A stretch of DNA of 64,000 nt from Nansenia antarctica (Eukaryota > Chordata > Actinopteri > Argentiniformes > Microstomatidae). The DNA lies in assembly GCA_963989245.1 (NCBI GenBank), contig OZ022342.1:15241495-15305494 (forward strand), read 5' to 3'. The translations under genes were made by a program, and so were the position numbers. Below are positions 55,241-64,000 of the stretch, piece after piece. Each line of letters starts with the position of its first letter. The first letter of the stretch is position 1. The notes under the pieces were generated by a model. That model had not been told where the DNA came from. It saw only the letters and a list, made by a program, of their open reading frames with translations, and searched no databases.

Positions 55241-55832
55241 TGATATGATGCGTTTTTGTGTGACTATATGCCAATTTTGTGTGCCTATCAAATATTGCAA
55301 TACTCATTGTTTAACCTTAAACATACTTTCAGTGTGCCCACTCTCAGGACATAAACTGCCCACTCTCAGTAGTAAACAACATCCTTAGGAGCAGGCACAT
55401 ATACCATATCAAGTAACAGTGAGACCAGTTTAACTCTAAGGACATAGGAGCCTTGCCCAGTGGTCAGCAGGGTAGAACAGCATGGACACAGGATAGAGCC
55501 ATGTATGGGAACCAATGTCAGTATTGTAAGTTACGAGGTAAAGCTATTCCCTCTCTGAGAACAAGTATATAAGCTGTAACAAACATCAGTACTTTGCTCG
55601 GCACCCGCCTTAGCCAAGCTCGGCATTCCTTATGTCGCAGCCATGCTCGACATCTCCTATGTCGTAGCCATGCTTGAAGCTTGGACTTAACAGAACATGC
55701 TGCCTTGGAAACATCTGTACAAGAGAATGTAACCCAGATCTGCCTAATACAATGATTACGATTCAACCTTCTCTCTGAGTCTTCATATATATCATTTCCG
55801 GCCACCTGACCAAGAAAGATCTCCACATATCA
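55241..55832 (-). mobile_element. Solo LTR with 5-bp TSD in the OR relic
   Basis: TGATATGATGCG...CTCCACATATCA (inverted ends TGATATG/CATATCA), 592 bp, flanked by CCATT (55236-55240 and 55833-55837). It is the inverse of the blocks at 1, 6533 and 15636, with about 100 bp more in the middle and a repeated GCACCCGCC/GGCATTCC...CATGCTCGACA region. Confidence 0.88.
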
Positions 55833-55994
55833 CCATTATTTAATTTGTACAGATTTATTTTATTTTTTTTTTGTCATCCAAGCAGGGCAGGTACAAAACC
55901 AACTACAAATATCAACGTATGTGGTGATGCATAGCTGAAGGAGGGTAAACCAAATGCTAGGGGACTTATACCCATTAATTGTATTGTATTCTTA

Positions 55995-56204
55995 AGGGCT
56001 CTGCACACAGCGTGCGATTTCTGTTGCGCGTGAACGTTCCATTTTGAAGTTTGAATGGAAGTCTATGAGAACATACAACAGAAATTGCATCGCACGCTGT
56101 GTGCATTGGGATGCAATGTTTTACGATGTTCTCATAGACTTCCATTCAAACTTCAAAATGGAATGTTGACGCGCAACAGAATCGCACGCTGTGTGCAGAG
56201 CCCT
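55995..56204. mobile_element. Harbinger-type MITE, 210 bp, TTA TSD
   Basis: AGGGCTCTGCACACAGCGTG at the left is the inverse of the right end CACGCTGTGTGCAGAGCCCT. TTA flanks both sides (55992-55994 and 56205-56207), the 3-bp TWA signature of PIF/Harbinger. The element separates the polypyrimidine part from the splice acceptor of the OR relic. Confidence 0.88.
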
Positions 56205-56240
56205 TTACTGTATCTGAAGAAATAAGTCCCACTTATGGAA

Positions 56241-57627
56241 ACAATTTATATAAAATAAAATACATAATCATGAACGTAATTTTGTTAAGACACTTCCAGA
56301 AAATATTAGGTTCTGCAACAAATCTCTTTTGTTTAAAGTTAGTCTCTGAGATATGATATTATGCCTGTGAAAACAACTCTCTTCAAAGACATTGTAATGA
56401 ACAAGAGCAAACAAGAGCATCCACTAATTTCACTGCTCTCCAACATTATACTTGAGATTTTCACTCTATCGCAACGCGCTCTATTCTCTATTCTGTTGCA
56501 TCTCAGTTTAACTGCCATAAATATTACTTTCTTATATCTTTTTGTTGTTATTATTCATTTTACTTGAAATTCTCATTTTAGTTGATGTTACATGTAACAT
56601 GTATGTATTTTTTTTTAATGGATGTTGATTTGCTGTGTTTAATATGTAAGAACCTATTTTACGTTCACACATCGAGATTTGAGCATGCGAGAAATCTAGT
56701 ATGTATACTCGATTTTGGAAAATATTATAATATGCCATGACTGGACACTACTGGGGTACTAAATCCCCAAAATGCATTGCGGGTCTCTTCAGTCACGTCA
56801 AACTGCGTCATACAAACTTGTCATACAGCTGTTGTTTACATTGTCCGATAGCCTGGAGACCGAAAGCTCGCAATAAACATGTTTTTTTGCACAGATTTGA
56901 GTGTGCAGATGCTGCTTTTTTGCACTCTTTACACTACTTGATACTTCAGCTGCAGCACCTCAGCTAAGTCTGATCACGGATGAGCTGTGTTTTTTTCACT
57001 ATATTGGGAATTTACATGGTGAAATGCATTCTTAGACATGACTACGTCGTCATGATTACAAAGATGCCACTTGAAATGCATGAAACCCAAGTTTATTTGT
57101 GTCTTACACACACGTTCGCCTAGTATTTGACTGCCTGTAGCCCAGTCACGAATGGTCCCAGTATTGTAGCTTCAGACGGAAGAAGTTGGTTGTTATTGTG
57201 CTTGCCCACGATATGTTATTGGTCATATATATTTATTTTAATCCTGTTCTTTTACAAACTGCTAAAACAACAATATAGTAAGCTAGTTACTTAAGCTAGC
57301 TAAAGATATTACCCCCCCAAATCATGTTCAGTCCGAGTGCGCGTCTCTTCAGTCTTGTGAAACTGCAATGGCGGACGGCGAAGCGACAGGAGCTCGACAA
57401 GTTATATCGTATATTATATTAGATATGTATATTGTATAATAATGTATTGTACAAGTTAGATTGATGTTAGTTTGATGATTAAAGATGATTGATCTTAGAT
57501 TGATGATTTAAGATTCATTTATACATGAATCTGTTGCTCTGTTGGTCTGATGCTATAAAAGATTGTAATTTAAGAAGATCCTCACTTTCTCTCATCTCAC
57601 ATCACAATATAGCCTATAGCCTACTGG
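56241..57627. other. 1.4 kb without recognised genes
   Basis: AT-rich DNA; both strands read without a protein family. A tract of short TTAGATTGATG repeats lies near 57455-57510. Confidence 0.4.
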
Positions 57628-58105
57628 GCAGTGGCGGCTGGCCAATAGAGGGCGCTAGGGCGCCGCCTCCACCTTCCAACGCGGCCCCACTTCCTAGTTG
57701 CTACTTGTAAAAGATTTTTTTAAATAAACATTGTTTATTCATAAAATGCGGCTGATATTCTGTCGGCGCCTATCAGCATTCATTAAAAATCCTCCAATAC
57801 AATAAACATTTTATCTGTGTGTGTGTAAAATTCACTGTGAAAATACAGAGGGTAGGGAGTCGGGGACGCCGGCCGAATGGGACTCTATGGCAGTCCAAAT
57901 ACTTTTGGCTTACACGTGAGCTGTAGCAGCGCTCCAATTGGCTGTCTCCTATTTCCCGGTCGGGGCGCAGAAAAGTGCGCCCTGAGCATGCGCAGATTAT
58001 AGGCTTACCTAGGCTGCAGCCTAGGGCCACTACCACTAGGGGGCCACGACGGCCACCTAACATTGGATACACATTTATTTATTTTTATGTGTGAGACTTG
58101 AGCCC
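57628..58105. mobile_element. Possible hAT terminus and body, boundaries open
   Basis: CAGTGGCGGCTGGCCAATAG at 57628 looks like a hAT end. No matching inverted end and no 8-bp TSD were found. AGGCTGCAGCCT (58012) is a short palindrome. Confidence 0.3.
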
Positions 58106-58156
58106 TGAAGCTAAGTAAAAAATAAATAAAAAAAATGCAGCTGCGACGACCAATGT

Positions 58157-58385
58157 AGCAACAGAGAGACAGACAACAAGGAGAGGAGAGCAACAGAGAG
58201 ACAGACAACAAGGAGAGGAGAGCAACAGAGAGACAGACAACAGGAGAGGAGAGCAACAGAGAGACAGACAACAGGAGAGGAGAGCAACAGAGAGACAGAC
58301 AACAGGAGAGGAGAGCAACAGAGAGACAGACAACAGGAGAGGAGAGCAATAGAGACAGAACTGAGGTGAGGTGAGCAACAGAGAT
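58157..58385. repeat. Minisatellite, ~7 copies of 32-33 bp
   Basis: GCAACAGAGAGACAGACAAC plus A(0-1)GGAGAGGAGA repeats. The first two units have AAGG, later ones AGG; the last copy is diverged. Confidence 0.9.
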
Positions 58386-58925
58386 AGTTCAGGATGATAA
58401 CAAACAGTTCAGTATGACAGAGACAACTAATAGAAAGACAACTGTATGATTATAGAGTTTACATGTTCAAGAAAATATTGTATGATAATAGAAAAATACA
58501 CTTTAATTTAATTAAAGAAGTAACAAAGAACACATTTATTATCACAATTGCATGATCCATGTCTTTCTCCATTGAATAAATAATGCCTAGTTGAATGGCT
58601 AAACAAGACAACTGTCTGGACAGTACTGCTAGAATTATTCACCTTACCGCTGCACAGATAGACAAAGGGTATAAGTCCATCCTGTATCGCGCGCTTTGCG
58701 CACAAAAAACAAGCTGAGGTTATTTGGAAATATAATATAATATTTCCATTTTATGGATAGGCGTTTCCACTGTTAAATACACTAATAATTTGTCATGTGT
58801 CCATTTGTGGTGCGCTAGAACCAGCACCTTGGGTGGCCAAGGCCGACGGTTAGCTGTAGTAGTTGAGAAAATATCTCTCTATAACGCCATATTTGTTATA
58901 AATACTAATGTTATTCCTATATATC
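58386..58925. other. Spacer without recognised genes
   Basis: No gene was identified. Confidence 0.4.
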
Positions 58926-58966
58926 TCTCTCTCTATATATATATATATATACACACTGTATAATAG
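58926..58966. repeat. (CT)n/(TA)n microsatellite
   Basis: CTCTCTCTCT is followed by about ten TA repeats and ACACAC, directly before the OR6 homology block. Confidence 0.9.
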
Positions 58967-58975
58967 TGATATTGA

Positions 58976-59563
58976 GGGTTCTAAAATGTAAGAGATGTGT
59001 GACTACTGATACACAACAATTAAGTTGCCCCCACTGATCTATTTACATTTAATTGCTCCCCAGACTGAGACTGTGAAACATGACAGAACTGACAGTCCTT
59101 TCACTGACTTGAGTGCTCTCAAAAGATTAAAATAATGCCACATCATTGGAGTGTCATAAAGACCACATGACTTCATTTCATAAAGAGTTCATAAACTCCA
59201 GTCATTCTCCAATCCAGGTCATGCCATCGATGGGGAGACATCACACAAAGGTAAAGACATTTTCTAATCACAATGTGTGTCCATAATATCATGCTGCATG
59301 GTAGAAGTGGTATGTGTCAAGTAACACATATCATACTTTACTTATTATACGTATAGTGTAAGTACTGTAAATGATGATGCCCTTTATTTAATCTGTAAGG
59401 ATATTTATGTTTTGGCATCATCCAGCATGGCAATTACAAAACTAACTAAAATGTCATGGTTTGTGCTGATACATATCTGATTTCAGGTAAACCAAATACT
59501 AGGGGACTTACACCCATTCATTGTATTGTTCTCTTACAGTATCTGAAGAAATAAGCCCCAGTT
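58976..59563 (+). promoter_or_regulatory. OR6 promoter-proximal block and 5'UTR intron
   Basis: GGTTCTAAAATGTAAGAGAT at 58977 opens the shared leader. TAATTG at 59050-59055 followed by TCCCCAG. Intron 59251-59539 (289 bp), almost the same as the OR5 intron and clearly different from those of OR1-3. Confidence 0.6.
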
Positions 59564-60508
59564 ATGGAAAATTCATCAGCAGTGACATCCATCATATTGT
59601 CTGCATACTACGGAATGGAACATCTTAAGTACATGTACTTCAGCATTTTCCTTATTTTGTACATTGTCATTGTTGCTGAAAATGTAATTCTCATTGGAGT
59701 GATCTACACTGAGAAAACATTACATGAGCCAATGTATTTCCTTGTGTGTAATTTGGCAGCAAATGGCCTCTATGGGAGCACTGCTCTACTGCCAGCACTA
59801 CTGAGTAATTTATCCTCCCATACTCATGACGTGTCTCTAGCTTTATGTCAAACACAGATCTATTGTTTACACACATATGCTATGGTTGAATTCACAATTT
59901 TAGCAGTGATGAGTTATGATAGGTATGTTGCCATATGCTATCCACTGCAGTATCACATGATGATGTCCCTGACAAAGGTTTATAAACTCATTGCATTCAC
60001 CTGGCTTTATCCATTGGTGGCATTTCTAATGTTTTTCATTCTCCCTCTTCAACTGCGATTCTGTGAAAACAATATAGACAAATTATTCTGCATAAATCAC
60101 TCACTTATGAAGCTCTCCTGTACAGATATATACCTTGTGAGCATTGTGGGATTAGTCCTTGTGGCTGTATATACTTTTCCACAGATCGTAATGATCCTTT
60201 ATTCATATGTACATATCTTAAGAATCTGTGCATTATCTTCGAAAGAATCCAAGATCAAAGCACTGCAAACTTGCACTCCACACTTGTTTGCAGTTATCAA
60301 CTACTCTATAGGGTGCTTTTTTGAAATATTACAAAGCAGATTCAACACAAACCATTTACCTTACAGCACTCATGTGTTTTTGTCCCTTTACTTTTTGATA
60401 TTCCCTCCCATTCTTAATCCAGCTATCTATGGTATAAGTATTAAATCCATAAGAGTGCCATTGTTTAACGTTTTTCATGGTAAGAATAGGGTATTGCAAA
60501 TACAGTAA
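59564..60508 (+). CDS. Olfactory receptor OR6, intact, 314 aa, mosaic
   Basis: Intact odorant receptor with all family motifs (LHEPMY, MSYDRYVAIC, KALQTCTPH, PPILNPAIY). The first ~430 nt match OR1 nearly base for base, including two changes that OR2, OR3 and OR5 lack (AATGTAATTCTC at about 59684 and CCCATACTCAT at about 59817). The region from ECL2 to TM5 is its own (CENNIDKLFCINHSLMKL, DIYLVSIVGLVLVAVYTF), and the end (GCFFEILQ) resembles OR3. Leader, intron and 3' flank are OR5-like. It ends LQIQ. Gene conversion is the simplest reading. The ligand is unknown. Confidence 0.95.
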   Translation: MENSSAVTSIILSAYYGMEHLKYMYFSIFLILYIVIVAENVILIGVIYTEKTLHEPMYFLVCNLAANGLYGSTALLPALLSNLSSHTHDVSLALCQTQIYCLHTYAMVEFTILAVMSYDRYVAICYPLQYHMMMSLTKVYKLIAFTWLYPLVAFLMFFILPLQLRFCENNIDKLFCINHSLMKLSCTDIYLVSIVGLVLVAVYTFPQIVMILYSYVHILRICALSSKESKIKALQTCTPHLFAVINYSIGCFFEILQSRFNTNHLPYSTHVFLSLYFLIFPPILNPAIYGISIKSIRVPLFNVFHGKNRVLQIQ

Positions 60509-60572
60509 CAAAGTCTGTTTCACTGTGCATTGATAAGTTGTGGATGGAATGTTTATTGTGTAGGATATTGCA

Positions 60573-61615
60573 GGGGCCTCATTTATAGAAAGTACTTTGG
60601 ATCAAATTTGATCTTACCCGTGTCGTACGTAGAAAACCACGTCAACGTAGTGATTTATACAATTTCAACGTGAGTCAATTTGACCATGGAAACGATCCTA
60701 GCTCTACGGTCGAAAACAAAATAAAGCAAAACCTTTGACTGTGAACCTGGCTACCTGGAATGTCCGCACCCTCCTTGATGCTCGAGATGGGACAGAGAGA
60801 CCTCATAGACGCCATTGCACATGAGCTTAAGAGGTACAACATAGATCCTAGCATTCTCTTAACTGAATCACAGAATTACACTTCTAATGCTGAGGAAACA
60901 CAGGGGAAACAACAGTTCTCATGGAGAACACAAATCACACTGTCATGGAAATAATTGACAGTAAACTTCAGTGGCATTTAAACCCTTAAAGAAAAACCTG
61001 GTTATTAAGACATGTAGGCTCTAATTGCCATCTCCTACTAAAGGATTTTTAACATAATTAACATATTTCATGTCTTTCTACCAAGATATTTTAGTAGGAG
61101 ATGGCAATTAGAGCGTATTAAGGCCTACATGTCTTAATAACCAGGGTTCCCTTTAAACTAATATGTGGCACACTCATAACTTGCTCTGCTAACTGCGAGC
61201 TCATCATCTCTACTCATCTCTCGTGCTAGGGTTTTAGCCCTCTTCTGGTCAGTGATTGGTCACTCTGACAACTCAGTCCTCAACAGTCTTAGAAGAACAG
61301 ACTGCCTTTTTAACAGGAGGATACCTCTTAACTCGACAACTATTCCATTTCATTCGCAACATCTGGGAAAAGGAGACTCTTTCTCAAGAGTGGAAAGACA
61401 GCAACATTGTCACCATATACAAAAGGAAGGGAGAAGATTCAATCTGTGGTAACAGCCGTGGCATCTCCCTCCTCTCCGTTGCCGAAATTTGGCATCCCCC
61501 AAAATGTTTCTGCATCCTCAAACAGTTCCACAATGGCATGCATGCATGTGTGCTTGTTGGTAGCCAGCAGACCCCCTTCTTCCCTGTGAAGGTTGGGGTG
61601 AAGCAGGGATGTGTT
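60573..61615 (+). repeat. Tandem duplication copy A, 1,043 bp, LINE-derived mosaic
   Basis: Starts GGGGCCTCATTTATAGAAAG. It contains the beginning of an RTE-like AP-endonuclease (LATWNVRTLLDARD), a hairpin (60985-61150), then reverse-transcriptase pieces (FIRNIWEKETLSQEWKDSNI, VTIYKRKGEDSICGNSRGIS, FPVKVGVKQGC) joined without the intervening RT or endonuclease parts. Frames are broken. The direct repeat of its start at 61616 and 63079 shows a head-to-tail duplication. Confidence 0.88.
60985..61150. repeat. MITE-like hairpin in copy A
   Basis: CCTGGTTATTAAGACATGTA and CTAATTGCCATCTCCTACTA on the left are matched in inverse order on the right (TAGTAGGAGATGGCAATTAG, TACATGTCTTAATAACCAGG). The loop is about 60 bp. 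Repeated in copy B at about 62460-62614. Confidence 0.85.
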
Positions 61616-63078
61616 GGGGCCTCATTTATAGAAAGTACTCAGATCAAATGTTGATCTTACCCGTGTCGTACGTAGAAAACCACGTCAACGTAGTGATTTA
61701 TACAATTTCAACGTGAGTCAATTTGACCATGGAAACGATCCTAGCTCTACGGTCGAAAACAAAATAAAGCAAAACCTTTGACTGTGAACCTGGCTACCTG
61801 GAATGTCCGCACCCTCCTTGATGCTCGAGATGGGACAGAGAGACCTCATAGACGCCATTGCACATGAGCTTAAGAGGTACAACATAGATCCTAGCATTCT
61901 CTTAACTGAATCACAGAATTACACTTCTTTTTTTTTTTTTTTTTATAAATTTGTTTTTCAGATTTTATCCCTTTTTCACCCAATTTGGTAGCCAATTTAA
62001 CCCAACTTAGCATCCAATTATCCCCTGCCTATTGCATTGGATCCGCCGCCCGACCCCGTGGCCGGCAGTCCCAGAGGAGGGCGCCAGGCAGACTAGGCTG
62101 ACTGGCTCCTCGAGCCCAGTACCGTTATTCCGGCACCCCAGGGGGCGGTGTTGCGCGACGGATCCTAGTCCAGAAATACTCCTATACCCCCCCTCGGAAG
62201 CGGCCGGCCAATATGCCGCTTCCCGTGTGCCTCGGCCATTATCTGGATCTGGCGAGCCGGGATACGAACCCCGGCCCCGGTGGGCAGCATGCACTAGCGG
62301 CCAGTGCGTAGACCGCTACACCACCGCGGGGCCTAGAATTACACTTCTAATGCTGAGGAAACACAGGGGAAACAACAGTTCTCATGGAGAACACAAATCA
62401 CACTGTCATGGAAATAATTGACAGTAAACTTCAGTGGCATTTAAACCCTTAAAGAAAAACCTGGTTATTAAGACATGTAGGCTCTCATTGCCATCTCCTA
62501 CTAAAGGATTTTTAACATAATTAACATATTTCATGTCTTTCTACCAAGATATTTTAGTAGGAGATGGCAATTAGAGCGTATTAAGGCCTACATGTCTTAA
62601 TAACCAGGGTTCCCTTTAAACTAATATGTGGCACACTCATAACTTGCTCTGCTAACTGCGAGCTCATCATCTCTACTCATCTCTCGTGCTAGGGTTTTAG
62701 CCCTCTTCTGGTCAGTGATTGGTCACTCTGACAACTCAGTCCTCAACAGTCTTAGAAGAACAGACTGCCTTTTTAACAGGAGGATACCTCTTAACTCGAC
62801 AACTATTCCATTTCATTCGCAACATCTGGGAAAAGGAGACTCTTTCTCAAGAGTGGAAAGACAGCAACATTGTCACCATATACAAAAGGAAGGGAGAAGA
62901 TTCAATCTGTGGTAACAGCCGTGGCATCTCCCTCCTCTCCGTTGCCGAAATTTGGCATCCCCCAAAATGTTTCTGCATCCTCAAACAGTTCCACAATGGC
63001 ATGCATGCATGTGTGCTTGTTGGTAGCCAGCAGACCCCCTTCTATCCTGTGAAGGTTGGGGTGAAGCAGGGATGTGTT
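61616..63078 (+). repeat. Tandem duplication copy B, 1,043 bp plus SINE
   Basis: The same mosaic as copy A. Its length of 1,463 bp minus the 406-bp SINE and one 14-bp TSD equals 1,043 bp, exactly the length of copy A. A few substitutions separate the copies, for example CTTCTTCC versus CTTCTATC near the 3' end. Confidence 0.9.
61929..62334 (-). mobile_element. tRNA-derived SINE, 406 bp, 14-bp TSD
   Basis: The minus strand begins GGCCCCGCGGTGGTGTAGCG (A-box) and carries GGGTTCGTATCCCGG (B-box), a GC-rich body, and a long poly-A tail (T-run at 61929-61944 on the plus strand). AGAATTACACTTCT occurs at 61915-61928 and 62335-62348. It is absent from copy A, which shows the empty site at about 60872-60885. 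Confidence 0.95.
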
Positions 63079-63240
63079 GGGGCCTCATTTATAGAAAGTA
63101 CTCAGATCAAATGTTGATCTTACCCGTGTCGTACGTAGAAAACCACGTCAACGTAGTGATTTATACCATTTCAACGTGAGTCAATTTGACCGTGGAAACG
63201 ATCGTAGCTCTACGTCGTGTATTGACCTTGCGTACGCACA
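63079..63240. repeat. Third copy of the duplication's terminal segment
   Basis: GGGGCCTCATTTATAGAAAG... to ...GCGTACGCACATACTGG, the longest version of the segment that starts copies A and B. Here it continues into TACGTCGTGTATTGACCTTG, which the other copies replace by TACGGTCGAAAACAAAATAA. Confidence 0.75.
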
Positions 63241-64000
63241 TACTGGTTATGAGTTACAGGCATGTGAGCCGCACTGCCTAGTGTAATTCATGCAAGTGGC
63301 TCGTAATAAAATTAACGATGTTGTTATCAGCCGAGAAAATGAGTTTAATTCAAGATTTAAAAGGAACTGATGTTTATGATTGTATTTCAGTCTTCCTTTA
63401 TATCCCTCCGGAGCTGTCTATCTCCCCTTCAACATGCCTAGTAGTGCGTTCCACAACGGACCTTGCCCGGCCACGCGCTAAATTATACTGGAGTTTCTCC
63501 GGTGTCTGGGAGTTCGCAAAGGGAGTGAGCAGCCATATAAGAATAAGACCACCTGATAAGAATAAGACTATTATATTATTACAGTATAAGCAGCACTCGA
63601 GTTGAGGGGGGATGGCATCCCCCCAGAAATAAAAACAGTCAAAATCATCCCCCTCTTTCCATACTTTATGTCATGTTATCAATGAACGTAGTATTACTGC
63701 TATTTCAAGGTGCGAGGGGGCACGCACACATGCAATTACATTTTTACCAAGTTACTGACACTGAAGTCACTGACGCTGAGGGGATGCTAAAATTGTCCTC
63801 ATATGATCAAATCCACCACCTCCCCTGATTTTCTTTTACAACTTGAGTACTGAGTATAAGCATGTGCCTGGTTAGTTGTCATGATCAAACGTTACAAATG
63901 CAACTTACCGAGAAGCCACTCTTCTCTGCTCTCTCCCGCTTCCAGACGAACGCCTACCCTATATTATAGCACTTGTCTTAATTGAGCCGCTATAATTGAG
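63241..64000. other. Window end without recognised genes
   Basis: No gene or named repeat. Two AATAAGACTATTA-like AATAAGAC repeats occur near 63541-63570. Confidence 0.4.

Larger units (their letters stand above)
54815..56240 (+). pseudogene. Beheaded OR relic: leader intron and start codon only
   Basis: CTATAATATCATACTGCATG at 54817 and ATAATAAATGGCATATTAGA match the 5'UTR intron of the array ORs. Homology resumes at 55214-55240, again at 55833-55994 (AAACCAAATGCTAGGGGACT) and after a MITE at 56205 (TACTGTATCTGAAGAAATAA), then reaches an ATGGAAAC matching the OR start and stops. No receptor body follows. Three transposons sit inside (54893-55213, 55241-55832, 55995-56204). Confidence 0.85.

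Noticed and set aside
56361..56967. Short open frames between the OR relic and 57 kb
   Set aside because: Under 80 codons, no recognisable domain, AT-rich context; nothing supports coding.
57628..58105. Complete hAT element starting CAGTGGCGGCTGG
   Set aside because: No inverted partner end and no 8-bp TSD found, so only a low-confidence entry was kept.
58005..58378. Leucine/cysteine-rich open frames on the minus strand
   Set aside because: They are translations of the 33-bp minisatellite in three frames, with no other support.
63318..63605. 95-codon open frame near the window end
   Set aside because: No domain, no splice or promoter evidence; length is compatible with chance.

Overview
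This window looks like accessory genomic DNA from a teleost fish, probably clupeiform-like, although the species is a guess. Protein-coding content is almost entirely intronless-CDS class A GPCR genes of the teleost olfactory receptor (OR) type. The rest is a dense mix of fish-type transposable elements: L1/Tx1-like and L2/Rex1-like LINEs, RTE-like LINE pieces, Gypsy LTR elements, an endogenous retrovirus remnant, hAT, Harbinger and pogo/Mariner elements, and tRNA-derived SINEs. There are no bacterial features.

1-21.1 kb: three head-to-tail segmental duplicates. Each carries a solo-LTR-like block, a 5S-rRNA-derived fragment, a 5'-truncated L1 with its target-site duplication, an antisense L2 reverse-transcriptase fragment, a conserved OR leader with a 5'UTR intron, and an intact 312-codon OR (OR1 3657-4595, OR2 10683-11621, OR3 19553-20491). 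Unit 2 additionally gained a SINE (7357-7589) and a 2.2-kb LINE (13034-15240).

21.1-28.05 kb: an ERV env/LTR remnant, LINE tails and a decayed Gypsy element on the minus strand, which is itself hit by a TIR element and a SINE. These are followed by a 285-bp hAT MITE with a perfect 8-bp TSD.

28.5-36.04 kb: a divergent OR (OR4, 28506-29468), an L1 relic, a 3.4-kb inverted-end element carrying a broken orphan protein, and an OR4-like pseudogene split by a solo-LTR-like insertion.

36.07-49.2 kb: transposon-in-transposon territory. A LINE contains an antisense LINE and a hAT, and the hAT contains another hAT (8-bp TSDs read directly for both hATs). After that come two adjacent large inverted-repeat structures. 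The first (41896-46899) has arms of 1.65-1.84 kb bounded by CATTTG on both sides; the second is 46936-49119.

51.1-60.5 kb: a Gypsy pol/LTR remnant, OR5 (53492-54433), a beheaded OR relic containing three transposon insertions (54.8-56.24 kb) and OR6 (59564-60508). OR6 has OR5-like flanks and intron but a coding region resembling OR1, which is the signature of gene conversion.

60.57-63.24 kb: an exact 1,043-bp tandem duplication of a LINE-derived mosaic. The second copy carries a 406-bp SINE with a 14-bp TSD.

Functionally the intact genes would act one per olfactory neuron as odorant receptors. Five of them share a conserved promoter-proximal block and a 278-289 bp 5'UTR intron. No operons or multi-gene pathway are present.
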